Source: Lachnospiraceae bacterium
GTDB lineage: Bacteria; Bacillota; Clostridia; Lachnospirales; Lachnospiraceae
Assembly (NCBI GenBank): GCA_022483465.1
Contig: JAKVNF010000003.1
Location: 248,001-312,000 of the forward strand
Direction: 5' to 3'
Length of the DNA stretch: 64,000 nt
Part shown: positions 1 through 7,795 of the stretch, one piece after another
Layout of the letters: every line of letters begins with the position of its first letter
Position numbering within the stretch: the stretch's first letter is position 1
Program-made: the position numbers and the translations under genes
Notes under the pieces: generated by a model
The model's database searches: none
The model's input: only the letters and a program-made list of their open reading frames with translations
What the model was told of the DNA's origin: nothing

Positions 1-104
1 GCGTCGGGACCCCGGTCCTTCATGTGTTCATTCATGGCGGCGATCACCGCCCGTCCGTCATAAGAGGTGCTGCTGCCGCACAAGATTCCGCAGATTCCGC
101 ACAA
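1..104 (-). CDS. asnB: Asparagine synthase (glutamine-hydrolysing), N-terminal fragment cut by window edge
   Basis: Reading leftward from 104, the translation starts (M)CGICGILCG and continues to NEHMKDRGPDA at the window edge. This is the start of a class II glutamine amidotransferase domain: the Cys after the initiator is the nucleophile, and the RGPD motif is typical of AsnB. Only about 34 codons are present. MCGI must begin at the codon just before TGC, so the start is UUG (102-104). A Shine-Dalgarno sequence AAGGAG lies 7 bases upstream. A good promoter precedes it (153-181), with a short GC-rich hairpin (121-136) between promoter and ribosome site. It is distinct from the complete asnB at 44097-45680. 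The C-terminal synthetase domain cannot be checked, so a paralogous amidotransferase remains possible. Confidence 0.8.
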   Translation of the reverse strand, partial: MCGICGILCGSSTSYDGRAVIAAMNEHMKDRGPD

Positions 105-152
105 ACCAAGTCTCCTTCCTGCAGCCCGGGGGCTGCGAGAACCGTTTCAAAC

Positions 153-181
153 AGTATACCCGCTGCCCGGGCCCCTGTCAC
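153..181 (-). promoter_or_regulatory. Sigma-A-type promoter of the left-edge asnB
   Basis: On the minus strand, GTGACA (176-181) is separated by 17 bp from TATACT (153-158). Each hexamer is one base from consensus. Transcription would start near 146, giving a leader of about 40 nt before the UUG start. Confidence 0.65.
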
Positions 182-191
182 GGCGGACAAA

Positions 192-224
192 AAATCTCCC
201 CGGAGGAGACCCCCAGGGAGATTT
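192..224 (-). terminator. Intrinsic terminator downstream of cspA
   Basis: AAATCTCCC (192-200) pairs with GGGAGATTT (216-224). On the minus strand the stem is followed by six T. It lies about 100 bases after the cold-shock gene and just upstream of the left-edge asnB promoter, so it separates the two units. Confidence 0.7.
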
Positions 225-324
225 CAATTGCTCATTTACAAAAACACTTTAGTCAAATTAGTTTTACATCTATATCTGATAAAAAGGTACTTTGTGGATG
301 ATCAATTAATGTGTTGGCTCAACT

Positions 325-528
325 TCAGTTGATCTTGGTCACGTTGACAGCCTGAGGTCCCTTCTGACCCTGGATGACATCGTACTCCACTTCCTGGCCC
401 TCGTCGAGAGACTTGAAGCCGTCAGAGTTGATTCCGGAATAGTGTACGAAAACATCGTTTCCCTCGGAATCAGAAATGAAGCCGTAGCCCTTCTGGTTGT
501 TGAACCACTTAACAGTACCCTTGTTCAT
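325..528 (-). CDS. cspA: CspA-family cold-shock protein
   Basis: The 67-residue protein has the full single cold-shock domain. [18 protein letters not shown] carries the first strand and the RNP1 motif KGYGFI (14-19), and VFVHY (26-30) is RNP2. The length is typical for CspA proteins, which bind single-stranded nucleic acid and act as RNA chaperones in the cytoplasm. The ATG is preceded by GGAGGT. It is monocistronic, with its own leader (529-597) and terminator (192-224). The sequence does not show whether this copy is cold-induced or constitutive; the Csp name is used for the family, not for a proven orthologue. Confidence 0.95.
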   Translation of the reverse strand: MNKGTVKWFNNQKGYGFISDSEGNDVFVHYSGINSDGFKSLDEGQEVEYDVIQGQKGPQAVNVTKIN

Positions 529-597
529 TATTGAACTACCTCCAAAAAAATGAAAAAATATCGCTTCGCTGCGAAATTCGACTTTCGCAACAAAGTG

Positions 598-626
598 ACC
601 TTAGCACATCGAATTTCAAAAGTAAA
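598..626 (-). promoter_or_regulatory. Possible cspA promoter
   Basis: On the minus strand TTTACT (621-626) lies 17 bp from TAAGGT (598-603). It would give a 5' untranslated region of about 60 nt containing a small hairpin (TTCGC...GCGAA). The match to consensus is modest, so this is tentative. Confidence 0.35.
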
Positions 627-696
627 GAAAAATTCTGGAAAAGAAATTTGCAACCTGTAAGCTTGAATGCCCGGGTGTCAGTTCGTACTACACTAT

Positions 697-2265
697 TTAA
701 GCACCACTATCGCACGCTTTTGCAAGATGATATTGTAATACCAACTTTCCTTCAGATCGATCCATGCTGATAGGACACTTAATTCCGGCTTTGCTATAGA
801 GCTCATTCGCAATCCGCTGTGGTTCCCCGGTCATGATTTTCGACTTGTACACAATGCATTTCTGATTCCGAAGAGACATGAACAGCTCTGTCCTCTCTGT
901 TGCTGCTTTCTTTGTGAGTTTCTGAATATACGTTGATCGTTGATGCGATCATCGGGAGCAGCAAATGCCCGCGGAGTGCCTCCTCACTGTGTATCCGCAG
1001 CGGCGTCAGCTTTGAGATTCCCTTGCCAATGTCAAAGTACTGCTCCACCAGCTGCCTTGTATAGTATGCCGGGAGGATATCCTCCGTTGTATAGCACAGG
1101 GAAGTCAGGAGTACAAAGTATCCTGCTTTGTCCAGACGCTTTCCGACCTGTGACAGATTTTGCTTATTTTTCATCGCAGATGCGGTCACCTTCCGTGTCT
1201 CGTCAGCAGCACGCTCCACGTCATAGCCAAGATATGCATGGGCTTGATGATCGAGTTTTGCATCGACTTTTACCGGAACCTGCTTGATATACACATACCG
1301 GTCAAGGTACTGTACCGGATTTTCCGATCGTTTCAGCGCGTCTGCCTGATTCCTCACAAGGTCCCTGTAGATGGATGTGTTATCCGGGAGTCTTGTGAGC
1401 CAATCGATATTCGCACCGTATAGCTCATCAAGATTCGGTGCAGTGCAGTAGCCGGCATCAGGAATCGCCATATCTACTTTCATGCCACGTTCATTGGCTT
1501 CATTGATGATCGGGTTAAGGTAGAGCAGTCCACGATATTTCCTGGATTGACGCGGAACATCAGCGGGTATCCGCTGTCTCTCTGCAAGATGGTTGTCATT
1601 CGAACTTCCCGACTGATCCTGCCGTTGTGATTGCTTACTGCGGTCAGCGGAAAATGAATACTGTTTGGAAGCCCTGTACTGTCAATCAGTACAGCGGGAT
1701 TGTCATATGCATTCTCTTTGACCCACTTGAGATGGGCATCGAAGTATGTGCTGAGGTTTTCCTCTTTGCCTAGTGAGGCAAGAAAGTCGGAGATTTTCTG
1801 CGAGGTGAGGTTTGCGTTGGGATACAGAACATTTGCATAATTCCCTTCATATCACCCTTTGGCATGGCCGTTTGCCTCATTCCAAAGGGTGTAATACTGG
1901 ATCATGGCGTACAGTGTATCCTTGTTCCGGCAGTCGATGGTGTTAAGAACATCGCTGTACTTCATCTTCTTGAGAAGCTCATCAACGAAAAACGAATCTC
2001 CGAAATCGAGCAGGGCTTTCGGCTTTTTACGGCCATCCTCCTTGAACTCTGAAGAAAATGTTTCGTCCGCTGGGGCATATGTCTGTGTATCAGGATCATA
2101 TGTGAAGATTCCACGCTTGCGGTTGTAATAGACCTGGCTTTTCTTATCGACAACTCTGCCGAGATAGACTTCTCCTTCCTTGCAGACAGATTTTCCATTC
2201 CGCACGGACTTGCCTGGAATCTTTGCGTACTCAATATCGTTACTTTTATAGTAACTTATTTTCAT
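697..2265 (-). pseudogene. Decayed IS1634/IS4-type DDE transposase
   Basis: Pieces of one transposase are spread over three frames on the minus strand. The N-terminal 137 codons (MKISYYKSNDIEYAKIPGK...) run from 2265 to an in-frame TGA at about 1852, where a Trp is expected (AKG-stop-YEGNYANVLYPN). The same frame then continues through a DDE-domain block with LIDSTGLPNSIHFPL and NHNGRISREVRM. A frameshift near 1520 leads into NERGMKVDMAIPDAGYC and, further on, RQLVEQYFDIGKGISKL (frame of 803-1483). A second frameshift near 880 leads to the C-terminal piece MSLRNQKCIVYKSK (697-879). One stop and two frameshifts make it inactive. The ends of the original element could not be placed with confidence. 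Its base composition is AT-richer than the neighbouring genes, as expected for acquired DNA. Confidence 0.85.
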
Positions 2266-2498
2266 GTTTGAAAGCCAATATAGTTATATATTCTTAAATG
2301 CTAACTACATTGCACCACAAACGCGATTTTTTGCAATAGAAAGGGTGCCGATTTTCCCTTATTTTACAGTGCTTTTTGGCCTTCGGACTTCATCACTTGT
2401 CGATCGGTAGTTATATATTGCCATCGGGAATTCAAGAGCAAGAGATCGCCGGAAACCGCCCGCAAGGGCATGCTGACAGGAAAAGATGACAGCAAAAA

Positions 2499-2540
2499 AC
2501 GAGCCAAAACGCTGTGGGAAATCGCAGCGTTTTGGCTCGT
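2499..2540 (-). terminator. Intrinsic terminator of yerC-yfhO
   Basis: A perfect 16-bp inverted repeat, ACGAGCCAAAACGCTG (2499-2514) and its complement (2525-2540), with a 10-base loop. On the minus strand it is followed by six T, so it terminates yfhO, which ends 39 bases away. The remaining sequence between the transposase remnant and yfhO (2266-2498, AT-rich) shows no gene. Confidence 0.85.
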
Positions 2541-2578
2541 TTGCTGTTTCGATCATTTCCAGACTGGATGATCGGTTC

Positions 2579-5104
2579 TCAGCGGGCGCGCTTCTTGCGT
2601 CTTCTCACCGAGGGGGCGGTGAGGAGCAGGGCTGCCACCGTGCCGGCCGCAAGGACCGAGACGACGGTGAAGGCGTGGAAGCCCACCGGCACGAAGTTGA
2701 AGCGGATCTCGTGGGAGCCCGCCGGCACGTCGATCGCCATGAGGCCGAAGTCCGCCTTCACGATCTCCACGGGACTGCCGTCCACGGTGGCGGTCCAGCC
2801 TGCATCGTAGGGGACGGAGAAGACGAGAAGGTTCTCCTTGTCGAGGTTTGCCGTCGCCGAGAACCCGTCGTTGTCATAGGAGAAGGTGGAGCAGGCCGTG
2901 GCCTTCCGGTCCGCGCAGTTCTGGTAGAAGGCCTCATCCGAGGTGTCCGCGGAGGTAAAGTCCGTATCCCGGGTGAGAAGATCCCCGTACTTTGCCGCCA
3001 CCTCATCGGAGAGGATGAGGTCCTTCACCAGGAGCCGGTCGGAGAGGCGCCGGTCGTTTACGACGCTTGAATAGTCGCTCTCTGTCACGTAGCTGTCAAA
3101 GGTAAAGCCCATCGGGATGTAGCAGCTGTTCTCGTAGACCATGTATCCGTTGTCGGTCTCATACTTCTGCACGTACCCCAGGATCCCGCCCTGGTCCGCG
3201 TAGGTCTCATCCTGGTGGATCAGGATGTTCTCCAGGTAGTACCTCGCAGAGAGCAGGGCCCTTGCCCCGGGATGGGTGAAGTTCATCTTGGAGTCCACGG
3301 TGCGGGATCTCCCGATTCCCTCGTAGAAGTCCACGATGGAGGACTCCACGGTGCTCTGGAAGCAGTGGATCGTGGGATAGCCCCAGACCATCTCGTAGTT
3401 GGTGGACGTGCCGTCCACCTCGATCCGGTAGAACTGGTCCGCCACCTCGTCGGTGTCCGGCAGGTTGGGGACGTTGTCGAGAAGCTGCTGCTTCCACTTG
3501 ACGCCGCCGCTTCTCGCAATCAGGGAGTTGCCGCTCCAGAGGACTGACATCGTGCAGACAAGGCAGGAGAGGAGCACCGCAAAGAACATCCTGTGGGTGA
3601 TAAGACCGTTCCTGCCGGGACGGAAAACCCTGGGGACAAGGACGGTGCGGGGCGCTGCCGCCTCCCCTTCTCCGTCATCCCCGGCTGCGTCCACCCGAAC
3701 TCTCTCAAAGCCCGAGGGGGCGAAGAGGAGAAATCCCAGGAGGGCGAGCGTTCCGATCGTCGCAACGGCCTCTGCGATAAACAGGTTCGGGTACTTGACC
3801 ATCTGGAACCACTGGATCTGTCCGTTCTCGTCAAAGGTGGGAAGGAGCGCTGCCAGGCAGATCGCGATGTCCGCAGCAAGGCAGACGAAAAAGCCCTTCT
3901 TCAGGGAGGGGAGCCTGGCATCCTCGAGCTCCCGCACGGTCATCATGACCATCATCAGCACCGGCAGGAAGAACCATCTGGCGTAGTACTCGGAGTTGAA
4001 CATCGCAAAGACCGCGTTCAAAACCGGCACCATGGCAAAGATGCCGAGAACCGAGAGGAGCCTCGTCTGCTTCGTCTTTTTGTGGTCCATGAAATAGGCG
4101 ATGACGCCGCTCAACGCAAACATCGGCAGGTAGGCGGAGAGGGAGCTGTTCTTCACCGCATCGCTGGTAAAGAGGGTTCCTCTGCCGATGATGTCCGGCA
4201 CGAAGAAGAGGCTCTTTAGAATCGCCAGGTACGTGGTGGGCTCTGCGTACCGGATCAGATCCCAGCCCGAGAGCATGTCCGCGATCCGAGAGCTCCCGGA
4301 GAGGACGTCCACCACCTGGATCAGGTAGAAGGAGACAAGGAGGAGCCCCAGCACACCAAATATAAGAAGGTGCAGCACCTCCTTCCCGATCTGCTTTGCC
4401 GTCCGTCCCGACTCCGGCACCAGGCAGAAGAAGTACCAGAGGACGAGGAAGATGACCTGCTCATAGAAAAAGAAGTAGTTGATGCAACCGACGAGGGCCG
4501 TCATCCCCACAAAGAAGAGCCGGTCCCGCACAAAGTCCGGGCGGGTTTTCCTGCGCTCCGCCCGCACAAACCGCTCCAGGGAGAGGAGATAGAGCGGGAA
4601 GAAACACATGGCATCGTGGAAGTGCTGGAACACGATGTTGACCGTGAAGATCCCGGAGAAGGCGTAGAGAAAGGCCCCCAGGAGAGCTCCCCGCTCGGTG
4701 CGCACATGATGGCGCAGGTAGGCGTAGGTGCCGGTCACGCAGGTTCCGTACTTGAGCATCATCAGCCCCGGCATGATGTAGGGGACCCACTTCTCCGGAA
4801 ACAGGCAGGAGAGCCAGAAGAAGGGGCTGCCGAAGAGATAGAACGCAAAGGAGCCCGCCATCGGCGAGCCCAGGTCCACCTTGAAGCTCCAGAAGAAGTT
4901 CCCGGAGCGCACCGCCCGGTGGGCCAGGATGTAAAAGGGAACCTGCTGGACGTTGTAGTCGCCGTAGTAGAAAAAGATGCCGCCGTGATAAATCAAAAAG
5001 GGGAGCACCGCGAGAAAATACAGCAGTGCTCCGCCGAGAAAGACCTGATGATAGGGGAACCGCTTCTCCCCGGGATCCCTTTTGATGGAACGCGCGCTGT
5101 TCAT
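2579..5104 (-). CDS. yfhO: YfhO-family polytopic membrane protein, probable glycosyltransferase
   Basis: The 841-residue protein begins with a multi-spanning region (first helix about 21-39, further helices to about 465). The motif GDYNVQQ (48-54), after the first helix, carries the acidic residue characteristic of the GT-C-like YfhO family. A second membrane helix cluster lies near 505-525, followed by a large extracytoplasmic domain (about 530-805) and a final helix near 810-832 with a basic tail ending RRRKKRAR. In Bacillus and Listeria, YfhO-type proteins are linked to lipoteichoic acid glycosylation; the substrate here is unknown. The ATG overlaps the yerC stop (ATGA), so the two are translationally coupled. 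Length is typical of the family. Confidence 0.85.
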   Translation of the reverse strand: MNSARSIKRDPGEKRFPYHQVFLGGALLYFLAVLPFLIYHGGIFFYYGDYNVQQVPFYILAHRAVRSGNFFWSFKVDLGSPMAGSFAFYLFGSPFFWLSCLFPEKWVPYIMPGLMMLKYGTCVTGTYAYLRHHVRTERGALLGAFLYAFSGIFTVNIVFQHFHDAMCFFPLYLLSLERFVRAERRKTRPDFVRDRLFFVGMTALVGCINYFFFYEQVIFLVLWYFFCLVPESGRTAKQIGKEVLHLLIFGVLGLLLVSFYLIQVVDVLSGSSRIADMLSGWDLIRYAEPTTYLAILKSLFFVPDIIGRGTLFTSDAVKNSSLSAYLPMFALSGVIAYFMDHKKTKQTRLLSVLGIFAMVPVLNAVFAMFNSEYYARWFFLPVLMMVMMTVRELEDARLPSLKKGFFVCLAADIAICLAALLPTFDENGQIQWFQMVKYPNLFIAEAVATIGTLALLGFLLFAPSGFERVRVDAAGDDGEGEAAAPRTVLVPRVFRPGRNGLITHRMFFAVLLSCLVCTMSVLWSGNSLIARSGGVKWKQQLLDNVPNLPDTDEVADQFYRIEVDGTSTNYEMVWGYPTIHCFQSTVESSIVDFYEGIGRSRTVDSKMNFTHPGARALLSARYYLENILIHQDETYADQGGILGYVQKYETDNGYMVYENSCYIPMGFTFDSYVTESDYSSVVNDRRLSDRLLVKDLILSDEVAAKYGDLLTRDTDFTSADTSDEAFYQNCADRKATACSTFSYDNDGFSATANLDKENLLVFSVPYDAGWTATVDGSPVEIVKADFGLMAIDVPAGSHEIRFNFVPVGFHAFTVVSVLAAGTVAALLLTAPSVRRRKKRAR

Positions 5105-5415
5105 CTGCTTTTCTTCTCCCCGGCATCCCCGGATTCAATGCGCCCGAGCACCATGTCGTACCCGTCGTTCCCGTAGTTCAGCGAGCGGTTGACCCGCGAG
5201 ATCGTCGCCGTGGAGGCGCCGGTGTTCTCCGCGATGTGCAGATAGGTCTCGCCGCTGCGCAGCATGGTGGCCACCTCAAAGCGCTGGGAGAGGGAGAGAA
5301 TCTCGTTGACCGTGCAGAGATCCTCAAAAAACGCATAGCACTCCTCCCGATTCTGCAGGGCCAGAATTCCATCAAAGAGATGGTCGACGGCCTCTGTCTG
5401 GATTTTCTTATTCAT
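5101..5415 (-). CDS. yerC: YerC/YecD-family TrpR-like transcriptional regulator
   Basis: The 104-residue protein resembles the Trp-repressor superfamily proteins annotated YerC/YecD. It has a helical N-terminus followed by a helix-turn-helix (about 54-80, GETYLHIAENTGAST then ATISRVNRSL). The start chosen is the ATG at 5413-5415, with GGGAGG upstream; a longer reading frame to 5466 has no ribosome site. The ligand and targets of this family are not established, and the Trp pocket cannot be assumed. Its stop overlaps the yfhO start by 4 bases, and this pairing is common in Clostridia. Confidence 0.85.
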   Translation of the reverse strand: MNKKIQTEAVDHLFDGILALQNREECYAFFEDLCTVNEILSLSQRFEVATMLRSGETYLHIAENTGASTATISRVNRSLNYGNDGYDMVLGRIESGDAGEKKSR

Positions 5416-5457
5416 AGTAAAGCTAACCTCCCGCTGATGCCTGTGCAAAGTGCGAAG

Positions 5458-5532
5458 AAACCCCAAAAGGGCGGCGCCCCGGGGTTCTCAACGATACTGT
5501 GAAATTTTAACATATTAAAGCTGTGAAGTAAA
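5458..5532 (-). promoter_or_regulatory. yerC promoter with leader hairpin
   Basis: On the minus strand TTTACT (5527-5532) is spaced 17 bp from TAAAAT (5504-5509). An alternative pair, TTGTCT with TAATAT, overlaps it. The leader of about 80 nt contains a GC-rich hairpin, AACCCC paired with GGGGTT (5458-5487), without a T-run before the ribosome site. Confidence 0.5.
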
Positions 5533-5604
5533 GGAGACAACAGAATGACCAAAGGAAGGGAGGACAGATGCCCATTTTTGGTCTGTTTTTGCCCGGCCTT
5601 TTCC

Positions 5605-5633
5605 TTGCCAAAGGAAAATGGGTATGTTAGCAT
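5605..5633 (+). promoter_or_regulatory. Promoter of the pheB-hom operon
   Basis: TTGCCA (5605-5610), a 17-bp spacer, and TAGCAT (5628-5633). The start would lie about 45 bases before the pheB ATG, which has GGGAAGGGAA as its ribosome site. Confidence 0.55.
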
Positions 5634-5684
5634 ATCCGCTGTGAGCGCACAAATGTCCGTCGGGGAGAGACGGGAAGGGAATCT

Positions 5685-6128
5685 ATGGCAGCAGAGTACT
5701 ATGTAATCCGAAAAGAGGCGGTGCCGCCGGTGCTGCTTCGCGTCGTCGAGGCGAACCGGCTTCTCGCCAGCAGCCGGGCCAAGACCGTCGCCGAGGCGAC
5801 CGAGGCGGTGGGGATCTCCAGGAGTTCGTTCTACAAGTTCAAGGACGACATCGAGGAGTTCCACGCCGGGGCAGCAGGGACCACCCTGACCCTGACGCTG
5901 GAGGTGGACGATCGGACCGGGGTCCTCTCGGACATCCTGAAGGTGATCGCCCAGGTCCACGCCAACATCCTGACGATCCACCAGTCGATCCCGATGAACG
6001 GCGTCGCCACGGTGTCCATCAGTATCCAGATCCTGGAGGACACGGACCACTATCAGGAGATCCTCTCCCGGCTCGAGGCCACGGAGGGCGTCCATAAAAT
6101 CAGAGTGACAGGAAGGCAGGGAATGTGA
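5685..6128 (+). CDS. pheB: UPF0735 ACT-domain protein (PheB-like)
   Basis: The 147-residue protein has an N-terminal helix-turn-helix-like segment (about 12-57, with LRVVEANRLLASS and SRSSFYKFKDDI). An ACT domain follows (about 68-145, starting LTLTLEVDDRTGVLSDILKV). ACT domains bind amino acids. The gene is 1-4 bases from hom and probably co-translated, so a role in sensing an aspartate-family or aromatic amino acid is plausible but unproven. In Bacillus the orthologue is called PheB, although no chorismate mutase activity has been clearly assigned to the family. Length is typical. Confidence 0.85.
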   Translation: MAAEYYVIRKEAVPPVLLRVVEANRLLASSRAKTVAEATEAVGISRSSFYKFKDDIEEFHAGAAGTTLTLTLEVDDRTGVLSDILKVIAQVHANILTIHQSIPMNGVATVSISIQILEDTDHYQEILSRLEATEGVHKIRVTGRQGM

Positions 6129-7342
6129 TGATTGAGACAGCAATATTGGGATTCGGCACAGTGGGAAGCGGCGTCGCCGAGGTGATCGACAAAAACCAAA
6201 AGCAGATCCTCCGGGACGTCCCCGAGGGCATCCACGTGAAGTACATCCTGGATCTTCGGGATTTCCCGGACTCCCCCTACGCGGACCGGGTGGTCCACGA
6301 CATCAATGTGATCGTCAACGACCCGGAAGTGAAGATCGTCTGCGAGACCATGGGAGGAAAGAATCCGGCTTTTGCCTTCTCCAAGGCCTGCCTGGAGGCG
6401 GGAAAGAGCGTCGCCACCTCCAACAAGGAGCTGGTGGACGCCCTCGGCGGCGAACTCTTCGTGACCGCCAAGCAGCATAACGCAAGCTACCTCTTTGAGG
6501 CCTCCGTGGGCGGCGGCATCCCGATCCTGCGCCCTCTGCGCACCTCCTTCTCCCAGGAGTTCATCACCGACATCCAGGGCATCTTAAACGGCACCACCAA
6601 CTACATCCTGACGAAGATGGAGCGGGACAACCTGGATTTTGCCACGGCCTTGAAGCAGGCCCAGGACAACGGCTTTGCAGAGCGCAATCCCGAGGCGGAC
6701 ATCGAGGGGTATGACCCCTGCCGCAAGATCGCGATCCTCGCCTCCCTGGTGACCGGCGGAAACGTCAAGTTCAGCCAGGTGCCCTGCGAGGGCATCTCCA
6801 AGCTCGACCGCAAGGATCTCTCCTATGCAAGGGCCATCGGCAGAGCGGTCAAGCTCCTGGGCGTCTGCGAGCACAGCATGGAGACCGATGAGGTCTATGT
6901 GCGGACCGCGCCGTACCTGGTCGCCAAGGACCATCCGCTGTACGCGGTGAGCGATGTCTTCAACGGCATCCTGGTCCGCGGAAACATGGTCGGCGATCTG
7001 ATGTTCTACGGCTCGGGCGCCGGCAAGCTCCCGACGGCCTCCGCGGTGGTCTCCGATGTGGTGGAGTGCGCAAAGAACCTCGGCAGGACGATCAATATCG
7101 GTCTCACCAACCAGGACGCAAAGCTCGCCGATCCCGGCGCGAAGAAGGAGCAGTTCTTCGTCCGCGCAGGGCGCGAGGCAAAGGATGCCGCGGCATCGAT
7201 CTTCGGCAGTGTGACGCCGGTGTTCCTCGCCGATGCGGCCGACGAGTTCGCCTTTGTGACGCCGGTTCTCTCGGATGCGGAGTTTGACGCGAAGAAGGAA
7301 GAAATCCCGGGCTATCAGAAGGCGATCCGCCTCCTGGGCTGA
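6128..7342 (+). CDS. hom: Homoserine dehydrogenase
   Basis: This NAD(P)-dependent enzyme makes homoserine from aspartate semialdehyde, on the branch to threonine and methionine. The N-terminus carries the Rossmann loop ILGFGTVGSG (about 6-15). The catalytic region contains SNKELVDALGG, then GGGIPILRPLR, GILNGTTNYILTKM and the conserved block DIEGYDPCRKIAILA. About 404 residues is close to the usual 400-430. The ATG at 6128 is chosen; a GTG at 6125 is one codon earlier and equally compatible. It overlaps the pheB stop, so the two are coupled. A terminator (7373-7397) closes the unit. The regulatory C-terminal ACT domain of longer relatives is not obvious here. Confidence 0.93.
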   Translation: MIETAILGFGTVGSGVAEVIDKNQKQILRDVPEGIHVKYILDLRDFPDSPYADRVVHDINVIVNDPEVKIVCETMGGKNPAFAFSKACLEAGKSVATSNKELVDALGGELFVTAKQHNASYLFEASVGGGIPILRPLRTSFSQEFITDIQGILNGTTNYILTKMERDNLDFATALKQAQDNGFAERNPEADIEGYDPCRKIAILASLVTGGNVKFSQVPCEGISKLDRKDLSYARAIGRAVKLLGVCEHSMETDEVYVRTAPYLVAKDHPLYAVSDVFNGILVRGNMVGDLMFYGSGAGKLPTASAVVSDVVECAKNLGRTINIGLTNQDAKLADPGAKKEQFFVRAGREAKDAAASIFGSVTPVFLADAADEFAFVTPVLSDAEFDAKKEEIPGYQKAIRLLG

Positions 7343-7372
7343 GCAGATCGACAAGCGAGATAGAAATGGGTG

Positions 7373-7401
7373 CGGAAAGCGGAAGCCCCGCTTTCCGTAT
7401 T
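7373..7401 (+). terminator. Intrinsic terminator of pheB-hom
   Basis: CGGAAAGCGG (7373-7382) pairs perfectly with CCGCTTTCCG (7388-7397) around a 5-base loop and is followed by TATTTTA. It lies 30 bases after hom and before the MITE. Confidence 0.75.
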
Positions 7402-7427
7402 TTATGGCCCGCGGCTGTTTTATATTT

Positions 7428-7735
7428 GGCGTTAGTAAAGAACCGGGTTGACGGGTTCCATACCACAACCTCCATGGTGAACTCTCGACGCGATAATGTC
7501 TGATGAAGATATAGAATCCCCATTTGGAGCTCTTTTCTTCTCTGCATAATGCCTATCTTGTTATTTATAGTCACATGCTCGGCAAGTGGGTGTATGCTTT
7601 TAGGCAATCTAGGTGATGCTTTGTTACATGATGCAACACAGCACGGATAGGAGTGTACCCAGCTCGAGCTCAAAGTGAGGGATTAGTGGTCTCATGCTAG
7701 GCGATCGCTTATCAACCCGTTTCTTAACTAACGCC
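7428..7735. mobile_element. MITE-like element (308 bp) with terminal inverted repeats
   Basis: The left end starts GGCGTTAGTAAAGAAC at 7428. The complement of the right end, read inward from 7735, starts GGCGTTAGTTAAGAAA. The first 24 bases match at 22 positions and both end in CGGGTTGA or GGGTTGA. The 8 bases on the two outer sides are identical (TTATATTT, 7420-7427 and 7736-7743), a perfect target duplication. The interior holds no transposase reading frame and is AT-richer than the flanks. The GG start, inverted repeats of about 24 bp and 8-bp duplication fit mobilisation in trans by an ISL3-type or similar transposase. The ends differ from those of the ISL3 element at 20272, so that copy is not its obvious parent. 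Confidence 0.88.
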
Positions 7736-7795
7736 TTATATTTTAAGAAGGGATGCCGCTCCGGCCGGTGAAGATGCAGGAGGAATAGAGAAATC

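Noticed and set aside
7343-7795. Lysine riboswitch or T-box before lysC
   Set aside because: The gap is filled by a terminator and a MITE; no T-box core (AGGGTGG-type) or lysine-riboswitch core was seen.
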